Of a stretch of DNA of 64,000 nucleotides, positions 1-11,400 are shown one piece after another. The stretch's first letter is position 1. Each line of letters begins with the position of its first letter. Below the pieces are notes generated by a model. It worked only from the letters and a program-made list of their open reading frames with translations. It was not told where the DNA came from and did no database searches. Both the position numbers and the translations under genes were made by a program. Source of the DNA: Serinus canaria (Eukaryota; Chordata; Aves; Passeriformes; Fringillidae); assembly GCF_022539315.1 (NCBI RefSeq), contig NC_066337.1, forward strand, positions 4,739,930-4,803,929, in the 5' to 3' direction.

Positions 1-425
1 CACCATCCCTGGGTGTGTTTAACACAGCCTGGATGTGGCACTGGGGGCCAGGGTTGAGTTGAGGGGTTGGGTGTGGGAGAGTTAGGGATTGCGGCCGAAA
101 GAACTTGGGCTGTTACGGGTAGACAGGAAGACCCCTCCTCACCTTCAGTCTGACCTTGGCTACCTGGCCACACCCAGGACAGGGCCAAAGGAAGTGACAC
201 AGACTGCCCAAGCCATAAATACCCCTGAAACCTTTGAATAAACGCCATTTGCTATCCACCATATTGGTGTCTGCAGCATGTGGACCGAGTGACCCTGTCT
301 TTGGGTCACCGTGCCGGACCCCAGAACCAGGTCGCCTTGCAGGGAACTGCAACAGTTGGGGCTGGGTTGGATTTGATGATCTTGAAGCTCTCTTCCAAGC
401 CAGGGATTCTGTGAGTTCTGGGAAT
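1..425 (+). mobile_element. CR1 LINE 3' end, split by the solo LTR
   Basis: Positions 1-71 and 355-425 match CR1 3'-end sequence (CATCCCTGGGTGTGTT..., CTTCCAAGC...ATTCTGTGAG), the same as at 38090-38215. Truncated by the window edge. Confidence 0.8.
72..354. mobile_element. Solo LTR (283 bp) inserted in a CR1 element, with 6-bp target duplication
   Basis: The element begins TGTGGG and ends CAACA (TG...CA ends). It is bracketed by GTTGGG at 66-71 and at 355-360. Removing it and one GTTGGG rejoins a CR1 3' end that reads like the CR1 at 38130-38160. It carries an AATAAA signal at 237-242 and a TATA-like ATAAATA near 214. Six-bp duplications are typical of avian class II (alpharetrovirus/ERVK-like) elements; the family name needs a repeat library. 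Confidence 0.8.
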
Positions 426-429
426 TCCC

Positions 430-1660
430 AAGACCCTTTTTGTTCATAGCAGGGATTTCTCTATTTTTCAGCCCTCTGGCATTCACGTTCTCTGAAAAAA
501 TTTCTTGGCCCAGGATTTATCTCCTGGGAAGCGGAGAAGCCTCAGAGAAAAGGAAAACAATTCTTATCTCATTGCTTCTCCTGTGCTGTGCTCATGTGGA
601 CTGGGTTTGGAGATTGTTCACCCCCAGGTGACTGTTCCATTGGATTTCTGCTGGGAGTTGTTTTGACTCTTTGGCCAATTGGGGCCGAGCTGTGTGGAGA
701 CTCTGGAGAGAGTCTCGAGTTTTCATTATTATCTTTTTAGCCTTCAGTATCTTTTCTGTTTTCTTTAGTATAGTTTAGTTTAGTTTACTATATTCTTAAT
801 ATAGTATTATAAATATAGTATACTATTTTATATTATTAATAATATCATAATTATATATCACATATACTGTGATATATAATTATAATATTATATCATTAAT
901 AATATATATAATACATATAATATATTAATTGTATTATAGTATAATATAGTATTCTGAGAACATGGAGACATATATTATGAGAACATAATATAGTACTATA
1001 AATACAGTATTATTAGTATTAAAGTAGAATATATTAATAGTATATATAATAATACAATATAATTAATATATTGTAATAGATGGAATAACTATATTAATTA
1101 TATTACTATTAATAATATAATATATATAATATATGTATATATATGTAATATATATACAATATTTTAATAGTATTATAGTATTATATAGTATTCTGAGGAC
1201 ATGGAGACAGGAGAACAGAATATAGTATTATAAATATAGTATTATAGTATTAGAATAGAATATCTTAATAGTATATATAATATATTATTAATGATAATAT
1301 AATTAATATATTGTAATAAATGTAATAATTATATTACTTATATTAATTATATTAATGATATAATATATTGTATATATATGTAATATATATGCAAAATAGT
1401 TATAGTATTACAGTAGAATATATTAATAGTATATATTCTATATTATTAATAATATAATATAATTAATATACTGTAATATATGTGATAATTATATTAATTA
1501 TATTAATAATAATAAAATACATGATATATTTTGTATATATGTAATATATATACAATATATTAATAGTATTATAGTATAATATACTATTCTGAGAACAGGG
1601 AGTCAGATGCATCATTCCTGCCTGGTCAGGGCATTCCCTGCTAATACAATTCAGCCCAAA
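430..1660 (+). mobile_element. Avian ERV LTR with an expanded AT-rich tail
   Basis: 430-780 resembles passerine LTR sequence: a CTGGGAAG/AGAAAAGGAAAACAATTCTTATCTC core, then TTTAGTATAGTTTAGTTTA. The AT tail has expanded to about 800 bp of TATAAT-type repeats. Blocks like TTCTGAGAACATGGAGACA recur at about 952, 1191 and 1588, so the tail and the LTR 3' end have duplicated together. Exact ends are not clear. Confidence 0.6.
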
Positions 1661-2220
1661 TTCAGCCCAAATCCATCCAATCCAGCCCAAATCCATCCAA
1701 TCCAGCCCAAATCAATACAATCCAGCCCAAATCCATCCAGTCCAGCCCAAATTCAGCCCAAATCAATACAATCCAGCCCAAATCTATCCAGTCCAGCCCA
1801 AATCCATCCAATCCAGCCCAAATCCATCCAATCCAGCCCAAATCCATCCAATCCAGCCCAAATCCATCCAATACAGCCCAAATCCATCCAATCCAGCCCA
1901 AATCCAGCCCAAATCCATCCAATCCAGCCCAAATTCAGCCCAAATCAATACAATCCAGCCCAAATCCATCCAATCCAGCCCAAATCCATCCAATCCAGCC
2001 CAAATCAATACAATCCAGCCCAAATTCAGCCCAAATCCATCCAATCCAGCCCAAATTCAGCCCAAATCCATCCAATCCAGCCCAAACCCATCCAATCCAG
2101 CCCAAATCCATCCAATCCAGCCCAAATTCAGCCCAAATCCATCCAATCCAGCCCAAACCCATCCAATCCAGCCCAAATCCATCCAATCCAACCCAAACCC
2201 ATCCAATCCAGCCCAAATCT
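1640..2220. repeat. 20-bp minisatellite, SORL1 intron 35
   Basis: About 28 copies of CCAGCCCAAATCCATCCAAT and shortened variants (AATACAATCCAGCCC, AATTCAGCCC). It ends about 34 bp from the donor of SORL1 exon 35. Long open frames through it on both strands are a by-product of a repeat unit without stops. Confidence 0.95.
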
Positions 2221-2254
2221 GGCAGGCTCTGGTGGCAGCAGCAGCTGTGCTTAC

Positions 2255-2424
2255 GTCCTTCGGGCGCCCGCAGCGTGATGAAGTCGTTGGTGTTGTAGAC
2301 CCTGCTCAGACACTGCACCTGCACCTTCACCTGGTAGCTGCAGTCGGGCTTGAGGACTTTCAGCACGCTGTTGGTTTTGTTGCTGTGGGTCTCCAGGATC
2401 TTCCAGATACTCTCCCCAACCATC
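2255..2424 (-). CDS. SORL1: SORL1 exon 35: fibronectin type III domain 1, second part
   Basis: 170 bp. [37 protein letters not shown] and [13 protein letters not shown] complete FN3 domain 1. The donor is chosen at GGAC|GTAAGC (phase 1); the next exon is outside the window. A 20-bp minisatellite begins only ~34 bp into the following intron. Confidence 0.93.
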
Positions 2425-5400
2425 CTGAGGGATGGAGCCACACACCTCCAGTCAGGATGGGCTTTTTTAGCACAGGACACAGGGATTGTCCCAAAAATGG
2501 AACCATTTTAAAAGGCTGCTGCTCATCTGGTAGTGCCACACCAGCAATCTTGAACAGATGCTGCTGGAAAGCCTGAACTAACCATGGCTTGGTGACTTAT
2601 AAGCCCCTGAGCTTTTCTGTAATTCTTGTGCTCAAATTTATTACCTTTGTTCTTGTTCTTAATGGTCCCACAAAGACAAGGCATGAGTGGAAAAAACAAT
2701 GAACATCACAACTTTACTGTCTGAGTACATGGTCAAGGAGGAAACCAGTGCAGTTTGTCCAAATCCCCTCTGGGTGCACCTATTTTGTGTCTCTTGCTAC
2801 CAAACATTAAATTTTCCAAGCAGAACTTGATTAAGGAGCTCTGAATGTTCCAGGCCTGATTCTGTGCGGTTCTCTGCAGTAAATACAGGCACACCTGTGC
2901 CCATGCTTGTCCTCTTTACCTGCCACAGAGCAGGGGGGGATGATGTACCTGTAGTAGATGTTGTAGACACAGGAGGTCGAGGACATCCTTTTTGGCCGAG
3001 CCCACGTCAGGGTGACATCACCAGAGAAATCAGCTGTCCACTGAAGGTTCTGGACCTTGTACACGATTGTGTCATCTGGGCAGAGGATGGGAAAAGTGAA
3101 TTTACTGCAGGGAAACAAGCCCTGTGCCCAGGAGAGAAACAGGAGCTTGGTTTGGAACACCAACAACAGGGGAGGCAGCACTGACTGAAGGGGTGTCACT
3201 TAAATGAGATGTGTGGTTGATCAGACTGGGCTCACAGAGGGCAGCTCAGAGCAGGGATTTACCCCTGGTGCTCTGAGTTCTACCCAAAATATTTCCTGCT
3301 GCATCAGGCAACCGTCCCCTTCCCCCTAAGGAAAGATAAAGTGTGGCTGTTGATGAAATAACTGGGAATTTTGGAATTGTGTGAGTGCACACTGCTCAGT
3401 GTCACCCTTCTCCAGCAGTGATCAGTCTGTGCTGTCCCTGTCACCACTCTTTGTGTGATTTTCTTTATCACATCTTGTGCTCAGCAGCAGGACCAAGCAA
3501 AGGCTGGTAATTCAGGTTTGGGGCTTGCCTGGACAAAAACTCTGTGGCTGAATCACTACCTGACCTTCTCAGAGGCATTTAGGGGATAAAAGCACCCTGG
3601 AACCCAATCCTGGCAGGGCTGGGGGTGGGAGGTGCTGATCTGAAATGCCCCAAATCCGTGCTCTGCTCCCACCAGGCACTCCCTGCTCTCTCTCTCTCTG
3701 TGCCCAAATCCCTCTCTCTTTGGAGCCCAAATCTGCTGTGGTTTGGCTCAGCTTTGGTGCAGAACAGAAACCAAGCAGAGCAGGGGCGAATTGGTGCTGT
3801 TCTGCTTTCCCTAAACAGCTGGAACTGAATCCAGCAGGAATGTGGGCCATGGACAGCATGGCAAGGCAATTTTTCCAAGGGAAAAGAACTGGTTTTCCCT
3901 TGATGTTGCAGCTGAGTTGTGCATCTCAGCAGCTCCTTCCCCCTCCCCTGAACCTGCTAGCCTCTCCCAATCAATATTTAATTAAAGAACTAAACCTGAT
4001 TGATGCCCAGCCCCCCCAGCAGTTCGGTGGGGGAGCTGCTGAAGCTCATGGCTGGCTGGAGGCAGTGATCAATGCCAGGGTGGGCTCTGTCCCTCTGCCC
4101 CCACAGGGCCACCAAGGGCCAGCCAGGGATGGCAGCAGGGCACGTGCCATGTCCCCAGGGTCACCTTGCAAAGCAGGGCAGAGCGGGAGACTCATTTCAC
4201 CTGTGGGCTGTGTAAAATAGCCAACTTTGCTCCTATCCATCCTAAAATGATGATTTTTTTTTTTTTTTTCCTGTGTCTGAGGCTGCTGGAAGACAAATTG
4301 TCAGTGCAGAAGCTGCTGAGAAGTTTGTCCCAGCTGGTGATAAATGGCTGAGGAGGGAGCTTGGACAATTGAGCAGAAGCAGATAAATCAAGGATGTTTT
4401 GGGAGGGCGAGGTCACAGAGCCAGGAGAGCAAATCTGTGTGCTGACAGGGAGTGAGGGATGGCAGGGGGCTGCTGCTCACCTGTGCAGTTCCTCTCATCA
4501 CTGCTGTCTGAGCAGTCCAGGTACCCATCACAGCGCTCCGTCAGCAGGATGCAGGCCTCCCCATCCTCACACCTGAAGCCACTGGGGCAGGACAGGCTGC
4601 TTGGAGTGGCTGAAAGAGGCAGAACAGTTCAGGACTGGAGGCAGGGAAGTTCCCTCGGCAGCACTGGAATGTTTGCAGGTGGCTGCATGTCAGGGATGGA
4701 GCTCAGGCTGATGTGTCACCTCTGGGGTGTCTCCTTCTGGCTGCACCTTCAGGAGAACCTGGAGCTCATCCCATGAGAAACAACAACTGGGCTTTAATGG
4801 GAATTGCACCACTTGGGCTTTTTATCCTTTATATTTTATTTTTTTTTTCTGTAAAGGCTTTCTGTTTTCTGTAAAGGATTTTTTCCTGCAGGGATTTCCC
4901 CAGCAATCAAAGCCTCCTCAGAGGCTTCCCCGCCCTCACAAGGAGCTCCCCAGGGGAAAGCTCCAGGTGTGACCCTGTCCCTGCCCACACTCACGGCAGT
5001 TCCGCTCGTCGGTGCCATCCTGGCAGTCCCTGACTCCATCACACCTCTTCCAGTTGGGAATGCACTTGTGCAGCTGCTGGCACTCGAACTCGAAGCGGCT
5101 GCAGCGCCCCGGGAGCGCCGGAGACGTGGCTGTCACGTTGGGTCCTGCACACAGAGAGAGGCAGGAGAGCACCAGGGCTGGCACCGCCACCAGGAGGGAG
5201 CAGCGCTGTCCCCAGTCCCGACTCCACTAGATGGCAATCGCCTTCCATCCAGCAGGTGATGGGGATGACGCCTTAGCCATCCTCTCTGCTGGCTGCAGAG
5301 GGCTGGAAAAGCCTCTGCTCTGCAGGGAATGTGCGGCCCTGGAGCACTGTCCCAGCTGGTGGCAGTGCTGGGGGGTGACCCCAGCGCCAGGGGACATCTT

Positions 5401-8400
5401 ACACCACAAACTAACCCCGCAAGCTGGCCAGGCTCTGAAAGGGCAGAACTCCTTGCAGATGTGATCTGGGAGAAGGGAAGGGGTGAGGGAGAGGAGGGCT
5501 TACTTGGGGTGGGACAGGCTTCTTCATCAGAGCCGTCAGAGCAGTCCTTGTAGCCGTCACACACCCAGCTGTTGGTGATGCAGGCGCCGCTGTTGCAGCG
5601 GAAATGGTTGGGCAGGCACGTCGGGGGGATCAGCGTGGTAATGGGATGAACTGGAGATCCTAAAAATACACCAGGGACAGCTGACCTGAGCTCCTGCTCC
5701 TGTGTAAGCTCCCTGCTGGCCCAGGGGGAAGCAGGTGAGGCATCACAAGCTCACAAGGTGGTTTTGCCTGCGTTGTGTCTGTGATCAGGATATCCAAAAA
5801 TACAGAGTAAAAGATGCCTGAACGTGCCCACTCGTGGGGCATTTTTGGAGCCTTGGGGGCTGTGGGAAGGCAGAGTGATCCTTCAGCAGGTCCCAGTCCC
5901 TGTCAGGTCCATGTCAGAGCCTCAGCAGTGTGTCCTTACCCTCGCAGTCCCTCTCGTCAGACCAGTCCCCGCAGTCGTTCTCCTGGTCGCACTTCCAGCG
6001 GTTGGGGATGCAGTGCCCGTTCCCACACTGGAACTGGTAATACCGGGAGCAGTTTGGGGCTTCTGTTGGGTTTTCTGGCAAGGAGAGGAGAGTCCTGTGA
6101 GCCACAGGGGCACCTCAGCACAGCTCAGAGGTGGGAGCAACTCAGGGAGCATCACCTGAGCGGCCCAAGCACATTCCTTCCTCTTCATCCCCAGCATTCC
6201 CACTCCTCCCAGCCCTCACTCTGTTGCTTTGTCTGTGCTCTTCGTAGCCAGACACCAGCCCTGATCTCAGAGCCAGAGCAGAATCCACCAGAGCATGGCA
6301 GAAATGGAGGAGCAAACCCTGCAGCTCCGAAATGAGGCTGCAGCTGCCTCGCCTGGCTGGGTACAGCTCCTACAGCCACCCAGGGAACAGTGGTAAATAT
6401 TGGGTTTGGCTGCAAACTGCCTGTCTGCTCAGGGCTGGGAGCCTGTGCAGTAAATACAGTCACAGAGGAGTTAGTCAAGCACGAGATGTGCCAGGTTTCC
6501 TGCAGGCTTCACTTCACCTGCCTGCAGCAGGAGGGAAATGACACTGATCTCAGGTAGGACAGGCTGCGATGTGCTGCACTCACACACACGAGTGAGAACA
6601 TGAGGAAGACATTACTCCAAGCTCCTGAAATCCAAGGGAAGCTGGAGCTGCAGTGGCAGGAGGCCCTGAGGGGGCTGCTCACCACAGTTTGCTTCGTCAG
6701 AGTAGTCACCACAGTCATCCATCCCGTCACACTTCCACACCAGGCTGATGCACACCCCGTTCTGGCACTGGAAGCTGAACTGGTCACAGGTCCGGTGGAA
6801 CTCAGGGTCCTGGGCTGCAGGGAGAGGTTTGGTGTAAAGATCAAGGGCTTCAGGAAAGCTTGAGCAGGAAGGAGCACGCTCAGAGGTAACCACGGATTTC
6901 TAAGCAGGTCTAGAGCCACCTCTTAGGAGAGCTGGCATCCCTGGTGGCCTGGCTCTCCCCAGGGCTCTGATTCCATGCTGTGCCCACCCCTGCCTTGGCA
7001 GAGGTGCCCTGTGTGACACAGCACCCAGCATAGCTGGCATCCCTGGTAGCCTGGCTCTCCCTGCAGCTCTGTTTCCATGCTGTGCTCCCTCCTTTGGCAG
7101 AGGTGTGACACTTGTGACACTTAACACAGGGTGACACTCACAGCACTCAGCACAGCTGGCATCCCTGGCATCCCTGGTAGCCTGGCTCTCTCCAGGGCTC
7201 TGTTCCCACGCTGTGCTCACCCCTACCTTGGCAGAGGTGCCCAGGGTGACACTCACAGCACCCAGCATAGCTGGCATCCCTGGTAGCCTGGTTCTCCTCA
7301 TGGCTCTGTTCCCATGCTGTGCCCACCCTCCCATGGCATAGGTGTGACACTTGTGACACTCACAACACCAGCATAGCTGGCATCCTTGGCTCTCCCCAGG
7401 GCTCTGTTCCCATGCTGTGCCCACCCTCCCATGGCATAGGTGTGACACTTGTGACACTCACAACACCCAGTGTAGTGGCACCCCGGCTCTCCCCATGGCT
7501 CTGTTCCCATGCTGTGCCCACCCTGCCATGTCAGAGGTGTGACACTGGTGACACTCACAGCACCCAGCACAGCTGGCACCCCTGGTAGCTGTGCCCACCC
7601 TGCCGTGGCAGAGGTGTGACACATGTGACACTCACAGCACCCAGCATAGCTGGCACCCCTGGCTCTCCCCATGGCTCTGTTCCCATGCTGTGCCCACCCT
7701 CCCGTGGCAGAGGTGTGACACTGGTGACACTCACAGCACCCAGCGTAGCTGGCATCCCTGGTAGCTGTGCCCACCCTGCCGTGGCAGAGGTGTGACACTG
7801 GTGACACTCACAGCACCCAGCGTAGCTGGCATCCCTGGTAGCTGTGCCCACCCTGCCGTGGCAGAGGTGTGACACTGGTGACACTCACAGCAGCCAGCGT
7901 AGCCGGCGTCCTCGTCGGAGCCGTCGCGGCACTGGACGATGCCGTCGCACACCATGGAGTGGAACAAGCACTGCTGCCGGTTCTTGCACACGAAATCCAT
8001 GTAGCGGGTGCACAGGGGCTCTGCAGGGCAGGACAGGAGGACAGGGGTGGCACCTCTGCTGTCCTTGCAGAGAGCAGTGTCACCTGCTGGGGTCCTGCAG
8101 GTCTGAGTGCAGCTCGGGGCGGATTTTGGGGGTTTACAGAGAGTTCCTGAGAAAAATGGTTTGAGCTGTGCCCCTGCCCAGGGTGCCCTCGCCAGATCCC
8201 CCTCAGGGTGGGCACAGGCAGCGGGAGGGGTTGGTGCCTCCCTGGCAGTGCCCTCCCAGGCTGTGCTTTTGCTGACCCGCCGGTTTCACAGGGGGCTGTG
8301 ACTGCCCACTAAGGCTTTCCCATCATCTCCAGGGCTTTATTGCCATCCCTGGCTTGGGCAGAGCAGAAAAAAAATGCAGCTTTGTTTTTTTACCTGCAGA

Positions 8401-11400
8401 AAGCTGGTTCAGACAGCACCTAATATGCTTAAGCTATGTGTTTTGGATTTTCTGGATAAAATAAGACCAAAAATCTGACTTTTTGAAACCTTTTCAAAAC
8501 CTTTTTTTTTGAAAGCAAAACCTGGGTTTTGCTTTCAAGGGAAGGTTAGTTGAAAAAAGACACGTAACCTTAGGAACTGCAAGGCTTCTCTAGGACCTGC
8601 AGCTTATATCAATCCACCTCAGCAGATCATCATTTCTTTCCAATGACCATTTCTTTAAAAACTCGAGATGCTCTGAAGGTAACAATGTCAAAGTAACCTC
8701 ACTCAACCTAATCTGCATCAAATGCTTACTAAATACTGCTAGCCACGAACAAATGTTGCCAGTTTGTCTCACTATCAGTGATCAAACTGCTAACACAGTG
8801 TCCTGGTTGAGCCATTGGTTGAGGCTGATTGCCTGGTTTAGCTGTTGGCTTAGGCTCAGTCTCTGGTTCAGCTGCTGGCTTAGGCTCAGTCTCTGGTTCA
8901 GCTGCTGGCTTAGGCTCAGGCTCTGGTTTAGCTGCTGGCTTAGGCTCAGGCTCTGGTTTAGCTGCTGGCTTAGGCTCAGTCTCTGGTTCAGCTGCTGGCT
9001 TAGGCTCAGTCTCTGGTTCAGCTGCTGGCTTTGAGCCTGAGGTGTTGGCTGCAGCCTGAGTGACTGGGGTAGCTCCTGATTTATCTCCCTGCCCTTCCTC
9101 TGTCTGCTGCCCTGCAGTATCCAGCAGATAAGCATAGTCCAGGGTCCAGCTCACTGCAGTGATATTTTTCTCCTTAGGGTCATCCTGGTACTTCTCTTTC
9201 AGGTATTTCCCCACCTCAGCTGGGTTCTGAATTTGTTCATGGAGAAAGTCCCAGACTATGGGGTCAGAGAATTCCTTCAGGATTTGGCCCATATCCTTTT
9301 CCCACACCACTCGGGATTTTCCACTCCTGGGTCTACTCCTGAGTCAGGGGTCTCATCAGCCCCTCTAGAAATCTCAGCCCTCATTCCAGAGAAGCTGCAG
9401 ACTAGAGGAAATACCAGATTGAATACCAGAAAGATGCTCAGGGGAAACTGAACATTCTCCAACAGGGAGGTAACAGATTGAGAGGAGGAGAAGGAAAGCA
9501 AAGGCTGAAAAGCCTCACCCCCTGCCCCTCCTCTAACAAACGGGGTGCAAAGCAAGGCACTTGAGTTCATTAATGCTGCCAGCCCCAGAGCTGGGCCCCA
9601 GAGCTACCCTGAGCCGGTACCCACCGCAGTGCTGCTCGTCCGAGGCGTCAGAGCAGTCGTTGATGCCATCACAGTGTTTGCTGGTGGGGATGCAGGTGCC
9701 ATTGGGGCACTGGAAGCCGTTGCACTTCTTCTCTGAAAGGCAGAATTGGGGGGATGTTGTGTGTTTTTCGGGGTTTTGTTAAAGCTGTTTTAATTAGCTA
9801 AAAAAAAGCCAGCGTTGCTGTGGTTTTCACATGCTCTCTGAACAGAGAGAAGTTGTGAGACAAGCAGAGAAGAAGGAAAAAACAATTCTTATCTTGCTGG
9901 CTGTGCCTGTGCTGTGCTGAAGCAGAATGCAGTGTGGAGATGGGTTGGCACAGTGAGGGTGTTTGGTTCCCTTGGCCTGCCAGGGCCAGGTGTGTGTGGG
10001 ACTGTCAGGGACAGGATCAGAGATGAGAGCAGTGCTGGGCAGATTCAGTTTAGATGAAATGTACATAGTATATTATGATAAAGTAATTAATTAGCCCTCT
10101 GATACCCATGGATCCTCCTCATCATTCCCTCCCCTTCGCCGGAGCCACCTTTGATTTACAACAGGCTGCCTCTGCACTGTGATTGCTTTTGGGGGTGGGG
10201 GCTCTCCCTGAGTTTGCTGCTGGTTTAGCTCAGTGGGCGTGCAGAAATCCCTCCCAGCTGTGGCAGAGCCCCCCACACACTCAGGACACGTTACCACAGC
10301 TGGCAGGGTCCTCGTCAGAGCCGTCCTGGCAGTCGGCGTCGCCGTCGCACGCCCAGCGCTGCGGGATGCAGTGGCCGTTGTGGCACTGGAAGCTGGAGGC
10401 CTCACAGGTGTGATAAACTGCTGAAACCAGAGCAGGGGGACACCTCAGTGTGGGCTGTCACCGTGTCCCAGCTGAGCTGAGAGTATCAGGCCACGCAATC
10501 CCACCCTGCTCCTTCCCCTGCCCCAGGATCTCCCACCAGAGTCCCAGCAACCACCCCATGGAGCAGGCAGGAGAATTCCTTGAGTCCCAGTTTTCCCTGG
10601 TCTTTCCCTCTCTCTGCCATGCCTCAGGGATGGCTTTTGCAGGGCAGAGATCTCCCAAAGCTCTCCCAGAATTCAGCAGCCTCTCTCCCTGTGATCTCAG
10701 TCCTTGGGGTGCGTGGGCAGAGGTGACAGTGGTGGCATCGTGCCAGAGATGGTGAGAAATGTCACCGAGATCAAGCAAGGCTTGGCAGAGCTGCAGAGTC
10801 CCCCGTGCAGGGCAGGACAGAGTCAGAGAGAGCTTTTAATTAAGGCAAACAAGGCTCTTGTATGTTGCCAAAGCAAACAAGAAATACGATTCTCCCCAGG
10901 GGTTTTCCTTAGGCTCCTGTCAGGAAAATATCTGCCTGTGGGGTATCTGGGCTGCAGCCTGGTTTGTGTTGTCACTTCAGAGACAAACCCTGCTCCTCAA
11001 GCAGCAGAGCACTCAGAGTTATTGAGAAAAACAGTGTTCAACTTAATTAAATGGCACGATCTTGAGTTTTAGGTCAGAGAGTGACATGCACTCGCAGATA
11101 TTTCAAAATAGTACAATCTGCTGGCAGTAATATTCTATTAGGTATTCAGCATGAAATGTAATTATTTTAGATAAGAGCAATAATTGCAGCCCGGTGAAGT
11201 CAGACGGAATGTTCCTCAAATAATTGTGATCCTCTTAGATAATTCCAACTTGGGGCTTTACAAACCCGACACGCTTTTTGAAGTAGGTTCCTCTCCTGTA
11301 GTAATTCTCTCTGGAGAAACTCATACGAGAGATAAGTGATACCAATATAAATTAAACCTTCTTAGAAAGGCTCACTCATGGAATACCAATGACCAGGATC

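Noticed and set aside
1607..2278. 223-codon ORF, Ser/Pro/Gln/Ile-rich
   Set aside because: It is the 20-bp minisatellite read through; a similar ORF occurs on the other strand.
4256..4271. Poly-T run as the tail of a processed pseudogene or SINE
   Set aside because: No gene-like or SINE-like sequence or target duplication lies next to it; similar short T runs occur at 21806 and 27343.
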